From Aplysia californica (Eukaryota; Mollusca; Gastropoda; Aplysiida; Aplysiidae): DNA of 64,000 nt. The translations under genes and the position numbers were made by a program. The notes beneath the pieces were generated by a model. The model saw only the letters and a program-made list of their open reading frames with translations, searched no databases and was not told the DNA's origin. The number at the start of each line of letters is the position of its first letter. The stretch's first letter is position 1. Location: positions 22,109-86,108 of the forward strand of contig NW_004797468.1 in NCBI RefSeq assembly GCF_000002075.1, written 5' to 3'. Of the stretch, positions 35,260 to 46,751 are shown piece after piece.

Positions 35260-36169
35260 CAGCAGTCTCTGCCTAAACGCACGCCATACAAAAGCATGCT
35301 CCGCTCAAATGCACGCTTTCATCATCCGACGGGTTTTTTTACTATATAATTTAGATGTACAAACGCACGGTCACCCCTTCTAAACGCACGCTCCGATCTG
35401 CGAAACACGCTGACAGGTAAAGCTTGACCAAGGGAAATTGTCACTACGACTACTGTACGATCTGCACAGCTTGCATAAGACAAGCCAAGAAAAACGGATA
35501 TTAGGCGAGACTGCCCCTTACGCCAAACAAAGAGAGTGATGGACAACGTTTTCACACCCAACTTTCCAGACACATAGGTCCTCGACTGGTCGGTAAAATG
35601 TTGGGGGGTTGGGGGACTGAATCGTTATTTGATTGGTCACTGGAAATGCATCTCTTAGAGAGAAGGTTTCTGACTGGTGTTTGAGTGACTGCTTGTTGGC
35701 TAATGTTTACTTAGACCTAAGCCTATGATGCGCAACACGTGTGAATTCTCATTCATGAATTTACAGTCGGGGGTGGTTGCTTGGAAAGCCACATAGCAGA
35801 GCCGTCGTCTCTATGACTATCACCAACAATTTTTTTTTAAGCTATCGGTTCCCGACATTTTATGGTGCATTCAATACATCGAGTCTGCCCTTCTGCCCCC
35901 CCCCCCCCCCCTCACAGCCACACACACGGACCCATTCAACGCCTTTGCAGTCTTAACCACAGTCGGGGAATCTTTTACAAAACCGTCACGTGTCGTCACA
36001 TTATCGGCCCAAAGTGACCCCCACCCCAAAAGGAGGTCACTAGAATAACAAGGCAAGGAGATGACAGTGTGCCTTCCTCCCTTTGCTAAGGTTCATGTAA
36101 ACCCACGCTCCGTATAAACACACGCTAAGGAGCCCTCCCGAGCACCGTGCGTTTAGGCGGAGACTACTG
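35260..36169. mobile_element. Pogo-like MITE (TAAACGCACGC type)
   Basis: Ends CAGCAGTCTCTGCCTAAACG and, inverted, CAGTAGTCTCCGCCTAAACG; TA follows the right end (36170-36171), but the left flank has decayed. Subterminal copies of (TA)AACGCACGCTCC occur near both ends. The outer bases match the AAGATCCC-type MITEs while the inner repeats differ. It contains a C-run at 35898-35912 and no coding sequence. Confidence 0.8.
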
Positions 36170-36194
36170 TACAGCAAAGCTTCCTAAACCACCA

Positions 36195-36600
36195 CATGCA
36201 GCACGGAAATCCTCAGGGAATTTTAGCCAAATTTGCTGTTTTTTATCGACTTTTGCGAGATATCATGGACACTCCTCAGTTAAACTGTCTGATGCATGTC
36301 ATAACCGGACGTACGTTCTTGAACTGTGCTCACTTTGTGACAACATTAGCCCCCGTTTGCGCAAATTCCAGTATCGCATCAACATGCTACCAAGACGGAA
36401 GCTGAGAGACTTTGATCGTGCCACAGCTATGGCATGGCTGCAGGATGGCGTTGGAGCATGAGAAGTTGCCAGAAGGCTTGCAACGTCACACTCTGTCATT
36501 GTCCGCTTGAGGCAGCACCATCAAGCCACTGGATCAGTCCAAGAACGCCCACGTGCAGCCGACCTAAGAAGACCACTCAGGGTGTTTGCAAGTGGTCCTT
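36195..36600 (+). mobile_element. Tc1-like transposase fragment (N-terminal HTH)
   Basis: From 36384 it reads MLPRRKLRDFDRATAMAWLQ then DGVGA, a TGA in frame at 36459, and EVARRLATSHSVIVRLRQHH then QATGSVQERPR. This is the first helix-turn-helix of Tc1-type transposases (RKLSDFDRGRAIGMLQ-like start, TIVRLRQRYQQTGSV-like end). The catalytic DDE domain is absent; similarity stops near 36590. It is adjacent to the MITE ending at 36169. Confidence 0.8.
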
Positions 36601-37800
36601 AAGTTGAAGTCTGTATGAAGTTATGAGTCTCCAAGCTTTTAAAATTGACGCCCTCACAAACTATGCCTGTTTTTCCCATGAACTCTTCATATTTTAGTCC
36701 CGATGCAAACTATTCCAGGCAAAAAATGGTCACCATTACATTGTTTTCTGTAAATGACCATTTTACTCCCCTCAAAGAGATATAAAAATATATTATTGGC
36801 GAGGTGTTAAAATGTCACAAGCCCAGAAAACAACATTCTTCAGGACAGAGAGAAAACAGTTTCGAAACTGATGCAGAGAGAAGATAAAGATATTTATTGG
36901 TTGAGATAAAATTATTTCATGTAAAGATGTTTTTGTAATGAGATCATTGGCTATGCACAAGGTTCGATCCCCTTTTAGGACTGATAAATCAAGCCAATAC
37001 TCACTGCTGTTTATTGTGTCAAAAGCCTGGTTTGCTAGAGGACAAATCAGTATACAGCTTACCACAATTTTTATAGATATTATTGACAGTTTGTAGACCT
37101 TTAAAAGATGGAACACAAAAGATATAGGCACTGTTAGACAAGAAACAAGAAATGGTTTTTGAAGAGACTGGTTTACTAGTTAATTACACACATAGTCAAA
37201 TACGCTCTTGTCAATTTTTAGAACATTCTTACACATAATAAAGTGATCTGATTAATGTGAAGAATAAGAAATTACAGAGATTAAAAGTAAATTTTAAGTT
37301 CTGGATAATGACTCATTTTTTGTATGTTTCTTTTGTGTTAAATTAGAGACCAATGTTTTTAATTTATTTATCGTAATAGCATTTGAAATTTGCTAAAATG
37401 TTATATATAATACATGTAAATCTGTTAAATGGTAATCGGAATATAATTACATTTTCGTCTAAACTGCATCCTAATTCTGACACAAAAATCAGTGCAAAAA
37501 ATGGACCAAATGAAGGCAAAATTTCCATAACGAAAATGTTCATAACTTTGGAACAACTAAAGATGATTACACAATTAAAAAAGCATGATTATCTGGAAGG
37601 AAAAACCATTTTAAAGCCTATTTTTGAAAATATCCAAGCAATTTGAAATTTTCACTGAACTGCCTAAGTTGAAAGAGAACATTGCAAATCAAATTGGCTA
37701 TATCGGCCAGCACTCATGTACACAAGTGATTTGCAGCTTTTAAAAATGAGTGCCCATATAAATTTATCACTTTGATTTGAATTTTTACTTAAACTTTAAA
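36601..37800. other. Unassigned AT-rich stretch
   Basis: No exon or repeat border recognised. An open frame at 37383-37646 (+) has low-complexity AT-rich composition and no motif. Confidence 0.45.
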
Positions 37801-40148
37801 CAGGGCTGCCTACCTCAAAGTTCCCATTTAAGGTAGATTCAGGGTCATTTTCAGGTAGATTGGCCCAAAATCAGGTAGTACAAAGACAAAGAAGAAAAAA
37901 AAAGATGATCGTTGCCCCATCGAACGCGCTTGCTTTCCGTGATATTGGGTAATTATATTTTGAAAACTTATTTGTGCATGTTTGTGTGTGTGTGTGTGTG
38001 TGTGTGTTGTGTGTGCATGTTGTCATGCTCTCGCATGTGTCCATATATGTGCATGGGGAAGGAAGGGGGTGTATGGGTGTGCACAAGTTACGATAAACAG
38101 TGTGTATGAAAGGAGGCGAGGTTGTTTTAAAAAAAAAAAAAGATTTTATGGATTATCGTTCAAGGCACCTATCATTCAGTATTGAATCTGGAATTGAGTT
38201 CAGGGTGATTGCCAAACTGACTTCAAAACCCCTTGAAATACCAATAGAACTAAATTAAAAAATAATTTTCCCGACACTAGCATAGAACACTGATAAGTCC
38301 TTCGTGACTTAGGTATGACAGACAATTCATTTTAACGAGTTTTACCCTAAAAATACAAAATGAATCCTGATCTGGGCCTGAGGAGAGGCAAGAAGAACAT
38401 CAACTGCCAAAACCATGTTTGGTTTCAGCAATCAAGGATTTTAAAAAGCATGCAAATGCAAGACAAAACTTATTTATAAAACCTTTATAGTTAGGCTCAC
38501 GGCAGAGCAAAAAGTGAAAATAAAAGAGAGCGTGTACCGATAGAGCCGGAGCTGGAAGGACTGTGAGAGTGTGGGATGTAGCGATGCTGAAAACCTGGCA
38601 ATCAGTGAACCACTGCATCATGGACTAAGTATTGATTTTTTTCAAACTGCTAAATCACAGTACCAGTATTTAATCAGCAACAAGCCATCATGATGCATAG
38701 GCATCCAACATAGAGCTTTCTGAGGGTTGAAAATGGCATTTTCTCATTGCACCTATTCAATTTGTCATCACTGACAAATCCGGAAACACCAACCTTGAAG
38801 ATACAATCATCACACCTGTGCTCAAATGTTCCCACATTTACGCACTCGATTGTCGAAGGTCAAAACCACTTCCACTTATCGTTTTCATTTTAGCATCAGT
38901 TTCTTGCACCGCAGCCTTTTACTGCTGCCGTAGACTTTAAGGCATCAAACACCTCCCCTCAATTCTGACGCCCTGCAACACACCTACTTTGAATTAACTT
39001 TGATTAGGCTTTCCCCAACAACCACCGGCCGGTCCCTTGCTCAAGCCGTACTCACGAACTCTCACAGGTTCATTGACCAGTCACGATGACGACAATCTAG
39101 AAATTGGAGGACGCGTGTTTTCTTTTTCTCCCTTTTTTGGTCATTATAGTGACATCAGTGAGAATATCGATTTAATGTTTATGGATACACTGTGCTTTTT
39201 TCGCACAAACTGCAGGTTACAAATTTTTATTAACTGTAAATCTAACGTCAACGAACTATCATTGGACAATTATCTGAGCGGTAGCGAAAGCAGATTTTGA
39301 TTTTCCCAATGGAAAATTTCAGTATTACACCTACACTTCCGCCTGCCGCCATAGCCGCTCATTCACGCGAAACGTACTCTCGGACTGGGGAAAGCCGAAC
39401 GTAATATCACAAACGCGACCACTAAAATATGGAACTCAGAAGGCTTTTCAGATTTGGTTTCGAGGACTTTGTGCATTTTGCGATTTTTTTTCTTCAGATT
39501 CCCGGGTAATAAATTCCTGCAGTCCCCTGGCGTAGAATCCTTTTTTGGTACTGACCAATTCTCTAGACCAAGACAGATTTTAGAATGTTTTGCTTCGATA
39601 CTGATTTTCCTTCTATATTCACAATTCTGTTTCCTGGATAAATGAATTAAATGCACAGATTTTCCAGCCGCAGCAAAAACTGAAGATAGAAAGAAAGAAT
39701 GAATGAAAAGAAGGACGAAGATTATCTATTGTGAGTAGACAGATTTCAGCCGATATGCATGTGAAAAAACTATTGCTGACCGAACAGCACAGATAGACAA
39801 TGGTCAAGTGTACGAAATGCGCAATCTGGCAGTTTCTAAAACAACTTATTGCCGAGAGTTGCCGTAAATATCTGACAAGTTACGGAGGCAAGTGCTGCTG
39901 CTCTCTCTCTCTCTCTCAACGCATGGAGTTGATAATGATATGATGATGCGGCAAGTACGGAACATTCGGAATGTACGGATTTCCGTAAAAACAAAGAAGA
40001 ATGGAAGCACTGCAGAATGGTTTTTTTTTCTGTTTATTCTCTCGGCACCCATCGAAAATCCGGTAGTTTTGACACCTTATCGGTATGTCGGTAGAACAGG
40101 CCCAAAATCGGTATCTACTGGAAAAATCGGTAGATTTAGGCAGCCCTG
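37801..40148. mobile_element. CAG...CTG element with 6-bp TSD (family 2)
   Basis: Ends CAGGGCTGCCTACCT and, inverted, CAGGGCTGCCTAAATCTACC, flanked by TTTAAA on both sides (37795-37800, 40149-40154). At 2348 bp it is the longest of its type here. 39050-39430 is homologous to 6880-7320 of the element at 6010. It contains a (TG)n tract near 37983-38010. No transposase recognised. Confidence 0.85.
37983..38013. repeat. (TG)n microsatellite
   Basis: About 12 TG units, then a TTGTGTGTG variant, inside the element 37801-40148. Confidence 0.9.
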
Positions 40149-40775
40149 TTTAAAGTTAAATGTTAGTGTAAAAACTTTTACTGAATAACCGATGAAAAAG
40201 TGTAGCGTTCAGGCATTTCATTGTGCATGTGTTACAAATTTTAGGTATAAATTTTTATGTTTTCATTTCTTTTTTCGAAAAAGTTATTCATTTTAAACTT
40301 TGACATACCCTGTTTGCATAGTTACATTTTCAGATTCCAAAGTACTGATTTAAATTTATGAAAACCATTAGATTTATTTGGTTTTAGAGGCAGACCTTTT
40401 CTTTGCCGTCACCCTGTTCAACAATAAAATCACACACTTTAACTCCTTGTCTCAGTCAAGCCGTACCCAGCAGCTCGCGGTCGGAACCGCTGCGCTGGTG
40501 AACCGCAATGCAGTGGCTCTGGCACATTCCTTTACGGCTTCAACATCAAATTACTTTTCGCCAATTTCCGAAAACAGCTCTCTTTTACTGGTTGTTCATT
40601 CACAATATGAAATATTATCAATATATAAGTTCACTTGTTTCGACTTCATGACCAATTTGGTGAAGTATATGTCACTTTAAGATTTCATACAAAAAAAAAG
40701 GGCCCCTGCATGGTGGATTTACTCCCCTTGGAGATAAAGAGTTAAACCTAGTTGTGAAACAACAATAAAACTTAC
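40149..40775. other. Unassigned stretch below the linker micro-exon
   Basis: No element border recognised. An open frame at 40378-40680 (+) has no family I can name. The string GAGATAAAGAGTTAA at 40729 resembles the end of the candidate piggyBac-like element at 41131. Confidence 0.4.
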
Positions 40776-40820
40776 TTTATTACCACTTCAGTCTCCTTTT
40801 CCACTGGTTTCAGCTCAGGT
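40776..40820 (-). CDS. ABCF3: ABCF3 exon: end of linker (45-bp micro-exon)
   Basis: A 45-bp micro-exon giving PELKPVEKETEVVI with split codons at both ends. The acceptor is TTTCAACAG|A and the donor is ATAAA|GTAAGT. The residues match the stretch PELKPV...EVV of vertebrate ABCF3, which immediately precedes ABC domain 2. It is isolated by introns of 6.3 kb and 7.1 kb, so a gene finder could easily miss it. Confidence 0.9.
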
Positions 40821-41130
40821 CTGTTGAAACAGAAATGGCAAACATTATCATCTCTTAACAAAACAACTTCCTGTTGTATTTTGAGCAAAGCAGCTTCATG
40901 TGACAAAGGGAAAACAGAGCAGATAACATTTTATATACCAACAAAGGACATACTACAAACCAATGATTTTTTTTTTTCAAATGATATGGATACCCACTGG
41001 TCTGTTCATGTAACCCTCCATCCCCCGCCCCCAACACACACCTAAACAAGATGATAGTATTGCTTTCCTTCAGCCTTCCTCAAAAATAACCCAAAGCTAA
41101 AATGATAGATGTAATTACAACGTACCTATG

Positions 41131-41845
41131 TTTTTTATCCGGGCTACGAGTATACTCATAACGAAGACCAGTCTGGGCTACGAGTATACCCGGAACAGCG
41201 ATACGCTCACGTCAAAAGAAGCTAGTTCTGCTTGTAATTACCAAAATACGCAAATACGGCGATGCTAACTCAGTCTGAATATTTTAAAATTCCAATGAAC
41301 AGCAGTTTCTTTGTTTTTGATTGGTGTAGAAGCTTGAAAGTTGTCTCGAAAACACACGTTCACGACCAACGAAGTACTTTTTGAAGTGGCACTGGGTTGT
41401 GAGGGGGAATGATACTAATTTGATGAAAGTGACTCTGAATCAAGGGCTGTAAATTCCATTGTGGATGATAACAAACAGGATTTAGACTCATCTAATAGCG
41501 ATTCAGATCACGGTGAAGGGGTCAGTACTGGAATCATGCTGTATCGATGGGTAGGGCTAGATCCATAAATCCAATGGGACGTCATGGGCATGGCAATCAG
41601 GGTCAAGTTGGAAGGTGGAATACACCTCAAAATCTACATTCTGCAATTGGTGTAATTCCTAACCACATACATTCACAAAAACTACATTCAATTTCTAACA
41701 ACTGCCAAATTTCCTTAAAACGTAAGAGTAAACATAAGAGATAGACCACTTTGAAATATACACACTGAATTCTAACTCATATTGCGCGGCAGCCCCAGGA
41801 CGGGGACAGAGTCAGCGGGGGCACGGCCAGGATAAAAAGAGTTAA
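41131..41845 (+). mobile_element. Possible piggyBac-like deletion derivative
   Basis: Right end inverted TTAACTCTTTTTATCCTGGC; left end TTTTTTATCCGGGCTACGAG, sharing TTTTATCC. TTAA is seen only on the right (41842-41845). An acidic open stretch at about 41425-41565 reads DESDSESRAVNSIVDDNKQD and continues with SSNSDSDHGEG, resembling the acidic N-terminus of piggyBac transposases. Two direct repeats of GGGCTACGAGTATAC lie at 41141 and 41175. No DDD domain. The call is tentative. Confidence 0.4.
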
Positions 41846-42369
41846 ACTGAAGGTTTTATATGAAAATAGCAATTAACAGAAGGAAAATATAACCCCCAAA
41901 ATTTTACTTCGATTTGATCAACCCCCCTAAACCAAAAACCCGCTAAACATAAGAAAATCAGGCAGTCCCACAGATTTCAGTTTAATACACTGATATATTG
42001 TTGGATGAAGCATTGCCATTTTGACCACACAGCAATATATCGGTGTTAAGCAGTGGGGTCGGAAAATGACTTGTATATATTGTATAAACCCCAGTTTATA
42101 TTTTTTATGAGAATAAAAGTTGATATAAAATCTAGGAACAGAGGGGAACTAAATTTAAATCAAAACATAGGGTCGTATTGGCAGTTTGAGATTGCTTTCA
42201 CAGAGGTTTCTTCTTGTTTTTGAAGGCAATTTCAAATCCAGCTGATGAGGCTGGGCTGAGCAATGATAGTAGCCCTCTGCGTAGACTGAAGAAGAACATA
42301 ATTTGTGAAGTATTATTTTAGAAAATGGATGCAATGACAGTGATTGAGGAGAGATGAAAAGTGTCAAAA
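41846..42369. other. Unassigned intron stretch
   Basis: AT-rich sequence between the piggyBac-like candidate and element U copy 3. Nothing recognised. Confidence 0.5.
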
Positions 42370-42730
42370 GCATGTCACGATGCGGAGGTATCAGGTGCTT
42401 GTTAATTTTAAGGCATATAAAATTATCAATATCATCTCTTAAAGTTTGTTCACTTGTCTTGCATTTCGTGAAAAAAACCCCCATCTGTCTTAACAGAAGT
42501 CAATATATTTGCAATTGAAGGAGGTAGGGGCCGCCAGGTATGAGAGGTAAAATTAGCGAGAAAATGGTTGCCAAAGTTTGGGGTCCTCCCAAGCTTGAAC
42601 ATTTTTGGTAAGATCCACACAGAAACGAGTTTTTAAAAGGACATAAAAGGTGTTGAGCCAAAAAAAAAATAAGTAAAAAAAAAATTGTACAATGCTAAAA
42701 AAGAAGCGGGTTTCTTTGATTTCATTGTCT
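42370..42730 (+). repeat. TIR element U, partial copy 3
   Basis: Left end near ATCAGGTGCTTGTTAATTTT and body CATCTGTCTTAACAGAAGTC...GCGAGAAAATGG matching the other copies. It is cut at about 42728 where the LINE copy at 42730 begins. Confidence 0.6.
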
Positions 42731-42897
42731 TTAGTTTAGTTTAGAAAAGAGTTTTATAATGGCTCTCACAACTGCATAAGGTGATATGATGCATTCACAA
42801 CAGTTCACAGAACGGCTTGGTTTTGGACAATAATCAGATTAAATGGTTAAAAATTTCAATCCTAAAAAATAACAATTTACATTTAATTGAAATAATA

Positions 42898-44574
42898 TAG
42901 TTTTTTCAGATCAAATGTACACATAGGAAATACAAACGCCACATAGGAAATACAAATGCCACATAGCAAGTTCAAATGCCACATAGAAAGTTTCACGCCA
43001 CATAGAAAGTTCAAATGTTCAATAGGAAATTTTAGTGCACGATTGTGCGTAACAAGTTCAAATGTACAAATAGCAAATCCAAATGTAACGCAATAGCAAG
43101 TTCAAATGCCAAATAGCAAAAGCAAATATCCTCCACAAAGATTATTCAGCGTGAAAAGCATTGTAATGTGCTCAAACTGAGTTGACGACAATCATAAGCA
43201 GTTTAATTTTAAGGTGAATTGATCACCATTTAAAAAATCCCAAGGATACTCCCGAAGAAAAACATTCAGATAGGACTGAAGCAACTAGACATCAATATGC
43301 AGCATGGCTGATGCAGAACATTTAGCGGTATGAATTTGCCTTCATCGATGAGGCTGGTAGCAAGCTGTTGACGAAGAAAAACCGATGAAGAGCACAGAGT
43401 GGTCAATGCTTTTTTCGAGTAATGCAGGGTCGAAGGGGACCGAACTGTACGATGCCACAGGGGCCTAATTTGCTGTCAGTGACGAGGGTGGCCTGGTCTT
43501 TCACGACTTTCAAGTAGAGGGAATGGCAGCTTTCGTTTCAACCCATCCATCTAAGAAACTGGTCCAACAATCCCCACAACGAAGTATGCTTTGTATGTAA
43601 CAATGCTCGTGCACAAAGGCAGGCTTTAAATGGCAACTCATCAATAGATTGGGGAAGAAATATCTACCCCCCAACACACCTTTTCTTAACATCTACGAGT
43701 ACGAGAACGCTTGTGAATTTGGAAATACGATTTGAAACCGTGGCTCGGTGAAGCAAAAGACCAAATGCTCACTCAGCTGACTCATCAACAAAGGATGGTC
43801 ACACTTGCCCAGACGATGGAGCAAAAAAGTCAAGCTGTGACTATAGTGAAAATGGCAGCAGCCTTCAGATCAATGCAAGCTTATAAGCCACAGCGTTTTG
43901 TCGTGCAACAATAAGTTAGTAAATAAAAGTAAACTTGGCTTTAGATTTCACTCAGTTAGTTCTATAATATACCAACAGTTTTTTTAATTAGTATCATACC
44001 ATTCCTTTTGGTTTGAACATGTGGGTTTATTTTCGGTTTTTAACATAATTCAACTATTAGTTTCGTCTCACATGATTTCTTCCTTGTGTCACCACACAGC
44101 TTGTCTAACTTTTTCGAGGCCATAAAAACCCAAACCCTTCTATATACTTCTTATACTTTTAGCCTCCTTTTTAGTTTTAGTAAGAGTTTTACGGCACTTG
44201 CAACACAATAAGGTCATATAAGTGCCGAAGATTAGAGGTGTTACAAGAGAGTAACAGACACAAAAAAGGAGGAGAGATCAGGATGATAGATGTAAGATAG
44301 TAAAGAAGAAGCAAAGCACACAGGAGCACCCGCCAACCATCCACTTAGCCTCCTTTTACTCTAGTTCAAGCATATTTACATTTGAACTTGTTATGTGGCA
44401 TTTGAATTTGCTATGTGTTACATCTGAGATTTCTATGTTTACATTTAAACGTGCTATTGTTGTATTAGGACTTTTTATGACGTCATTTGTATATTTGGAT
44501 TTGCTAGGCGTAATTTGGTCTTTCTATGCGGTCTTTGAATTTGTTATGTGTATATTTGAACTGAAAAAACTGTA
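42898..44574 (+). mobile_element. IS630/mariner-like element with repeat-built TIRs
   Basis: Ends TAGTTTTTTCAGATCAAATG and, inverted, CAGTTTTTTCAGTTCAAATA, flanked by TA. Arms of about 200-240 bp are made of degenerate ~20-bp units of the form TTCAAATGCCACATAGCAAG, about eleven on the left and inverted on the right. Between them, plus-strand remnants of a DDE transposase are visible: FAFIDEAGSKLL at about 43330, YLPPNTPFLN at about 43660 (compare LPPYSPFLNPIE), and a C-terminal WLGEAKDQMLTQLTHQQRM ending at 43914. Stops and frameshifts make it inactive. SINE W (44172-44344) lies in it. Confidence 0.75.
44172..44344 (-). repeat. SINE-like repeat W, copy 2
   Basis: Flanked by a perfect 13-bp duplication TTAGCCTCCTTTT (44159-44171, 44345-44357), proving retroposition. 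The tail hairpin has changed to CGGCACTT / AAGTGCCG, with both strands of the stem altered in concert relative to CGGCGCTC / GAGCGCCG. The 5' end on the minus strand is GTGGATGGTTGGCGGGTGC; no A or B box is obvious. Confidence 0.88.
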
Positions 44575-45104
44575 ATATTTACATTTCACTGTAAAAGGCC
44601 AGTGGCCTTTATAAAATCTAGGATTCTGTTGGGATCAACGATGGAGAACAGATCTTTCAAATTTCTACATTTAAAATACTTTCTTTCAGTCTCTCCAAAG
44701 TCCAAACATTTTGTTTCTCATATCCATGCAAGAGGTACTTGTGTGTTAGGGAGGTATGTCCAATACCCAATCGAGTAAAAATTACTTCTTCTCTTCTGGA
44801 GAAGCCTGAAAGTTTTCGTGGGCCCAGTTTGGGCATGATACTGTAGAGTTTGTTGTTTTGTAGTTCATTCCAGTGTTTCTGAAACTGACTGGAGTAGTAG
44901 TTTAAAACTTTATCATTAAAGTCTCCGTGGAAGGTTGTTCTTCGTTGACCCCAACGGAAAAGACAAGGATTCTTTAGCCAGGAGATCAACCTGCTCGTTT
45001 CCACAGAATCCCACATTGGTAAGAAGCCATGCGAGCATAATATTCTTTCCCGGTTCCATTAAAGTGTGGATTCTCAGTTGCGAGTATCTCCATCTGTGTT
45101 CCAG

Positions 45105-45359
45105 AATGAGATTAACACTACAATTAAAACAAGAGGACCCCTAGCAAAATACTCTGAAAAGCACAACAAACGAGATGTCCTATACAAAGTGTATGACTTA
45201 AAGGGGTTTGGGAATGCAAGTGACCCATCTGGAAATGATGACTGTATGGTCAGTATAAGGGATTGGGCCCTTGTGAGTTGTGATGAGAAAGAATACCAAA
45301 GAGAAGTGACAGGGAAAAGTGTGAAGGTGAATGCCATGTCAAATTTTACAGAAACCTAA
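45105..45359 (+). CDS. Possible terminal exon of an unknown plus-strand gene
   Basis: After an acceptor-like TCTGTGTTCCAG, 84 open codons begin NEINTTIKTRGPLAKYSEKH and end VNAMSNFTET, stop TAA. The composition is coding-like, without low complexity. AT-rich sequence follows, with AATAAA at 46014. I recognise no family and found no upstream exon on this strand, so it could equally be a decayed mobile-element gene or chance. Confidence 0.25.
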   Translation, partial: NEINTTIKTRGPLAKYSEKHNKRDVLYKVYDLKGFGNASDPSGNDDCMVSIRDWALVSCDEKEYQREVTGKSVKVNAMSNFTET

Positions 45360-46129
45360 AAGTTCCTTGGAACGAGAGATGAAATTTACTGTACTATGAT
45401 TCTTTTGGTCTCAGGTCAGTTTAAATTTCAGCTTTAAACTTCAGTTTGTTCCATTGTGGTATGCTTCAGAGTTGCAAACTTCTTTTCTTTGCCCATTTCT
45501 ATCATTACTTTGAAGATTTGCATATTTTGTATGAATGTGACATACATAACTTTTGATGTAACACATGTAACGCTACGAGTTTTACATGAATTCAATCCCA
45601 TTCTAAAAGATTCAGGGACTGGTTTCACAAGAACTTATATTACTGAGTTATGTTCTATCGTCAACTTAACACTTTCATGGAAAGCATTTGATTATAGCTC
45701 TTTTTTTAATTGTGAAGAAAAACTTCCGTATGTATTGTTTTACGTGTGTTACAATGCCATGAGAGGTGGAGATTATGTCCAATATGGTCATAACATATGC
45801 ATTTAACCAGGAGTTGTTTTTGCATTCCAGCAAAGTACTTGCTAGGAGTGTGTACAAAAATAAATATAACAGGATTACTTTATTCTATCATTGGAAAAAA
45901 AATCCCTTACTAAATGATATTTTTGTCATTGTCTTGACATTTTTCTTTCACCCTTTTCTCCATGTGTTTTTTGTATGGAAGATATGGTTTCTACCTTTGA
46001 GTTCAGAACTACATCAATAAACCTTTCTAGTCAATATTTCACATGGTGTTTTTCACATTTTGGTGAATCGCTCATGGTATGAGTCATAAGTAGAAGACTA
46101 CATCTAAAACTTGAAAAGTTGAGAAGTAC
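45360..46129. other. Unassigned stretch
   Basis: AT-rich, no element recognised; could be 3'UTR of the preceding candidate. Contains AATAAA at 45859 and 46014. Confidence 0.35.
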
Positions 46130-46262
46130 AAAAAATTAAGTCAGCCCAGCCAGGGCAGCGACAGGAAGCTGAACCCTGTGACCCCGACGTGATAAAGTGC
46201 TCAGCAGGGAACTTCCAGCTGCAATTAAAATTCCACTGCTGGTGCGCCATGCTCTCATTTTT
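46130..46262 (+). repeat. Chapaev-like element H, right-end fragment
   Basis: About 130 bp collinear with 19385-19521, including TGACCCCGACGTGATAA and the terminus GGTGCGCCATG. The rest of the element is missing. Confidence 0.75.
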
Positions 46263-46751
46263 ATTTTCTTGAAAACAGTGCCTTTATGAAATTTAACATA
46301 AAAACCCTAATACCGGAAGGAATTTCATCATTCTTATTTTTGTCTTTTAGGGAATGAATGTGCTACTCATAATATGAAATTTATATAATACAACCGCCTC
46401 TTTGCCTGATACATGGCTTCAAAGTTCACTTTTTGAGATTAAAAAAAAAAAAAAAATTTCCCTTCCGACTCTTTCAATTTCAAATTAGGCTATAACTACT
46501 TCCCTTTGAAAGCAATATTTTTTTTCATATATTGATTGTATATCTTCCAACCTTTCCACTGGTGTAAAAATGACATATCTCTGACAACTATTTGCATCTA
46601 TAACCACCGATCACCACCTACGCTCAGATTTTAGATAGACAAAACCATTGTAGTCACAAGCCTAGGCCATGGCTGATATAAAAAGAGTTAAGCGAGCTCC
46701 ACAGTACATCCATTTCACCAAGCAACTCATAAGTCTAGCTATTTCTTAGTA
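46263..46751. other. Unassigned stretch
   Basis: A-run at 46441-46456; ATATAAAAAGAGTTAA at 46676 resembles the end of the piggyBac-like candidate at 41131. Nothing else recognised. Confidence 0.4.

Larger units (their letters stand above)
42730..45085 (-). mobile_element. Main LINE family, damaged copy 4, interrupted
   Basis: Tail and 3'UTR at 42732-42897, then the IS630-like element 42898-44574, then 3'UTR and the C-terminal coding region at 44577-45085 with LGIGHTSLTHKYLLHGYEK (compare IGHTALTHKYLLQGDEK in other copies). It is truncated at its 5' end within the region above the zinc-like motif. The two halves meet cleanly at a TA once the inner element is discounted. Confidence 0.8.

Noticed and set aside
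42900-43140. Regularly spaced ~20-bp repeats resembling a CRISPR array
   Set aside because: Eukaryotic context, degenerate units without distinct spacers, and an inverted counterpart at 44370-44574 make it a transposon arm.
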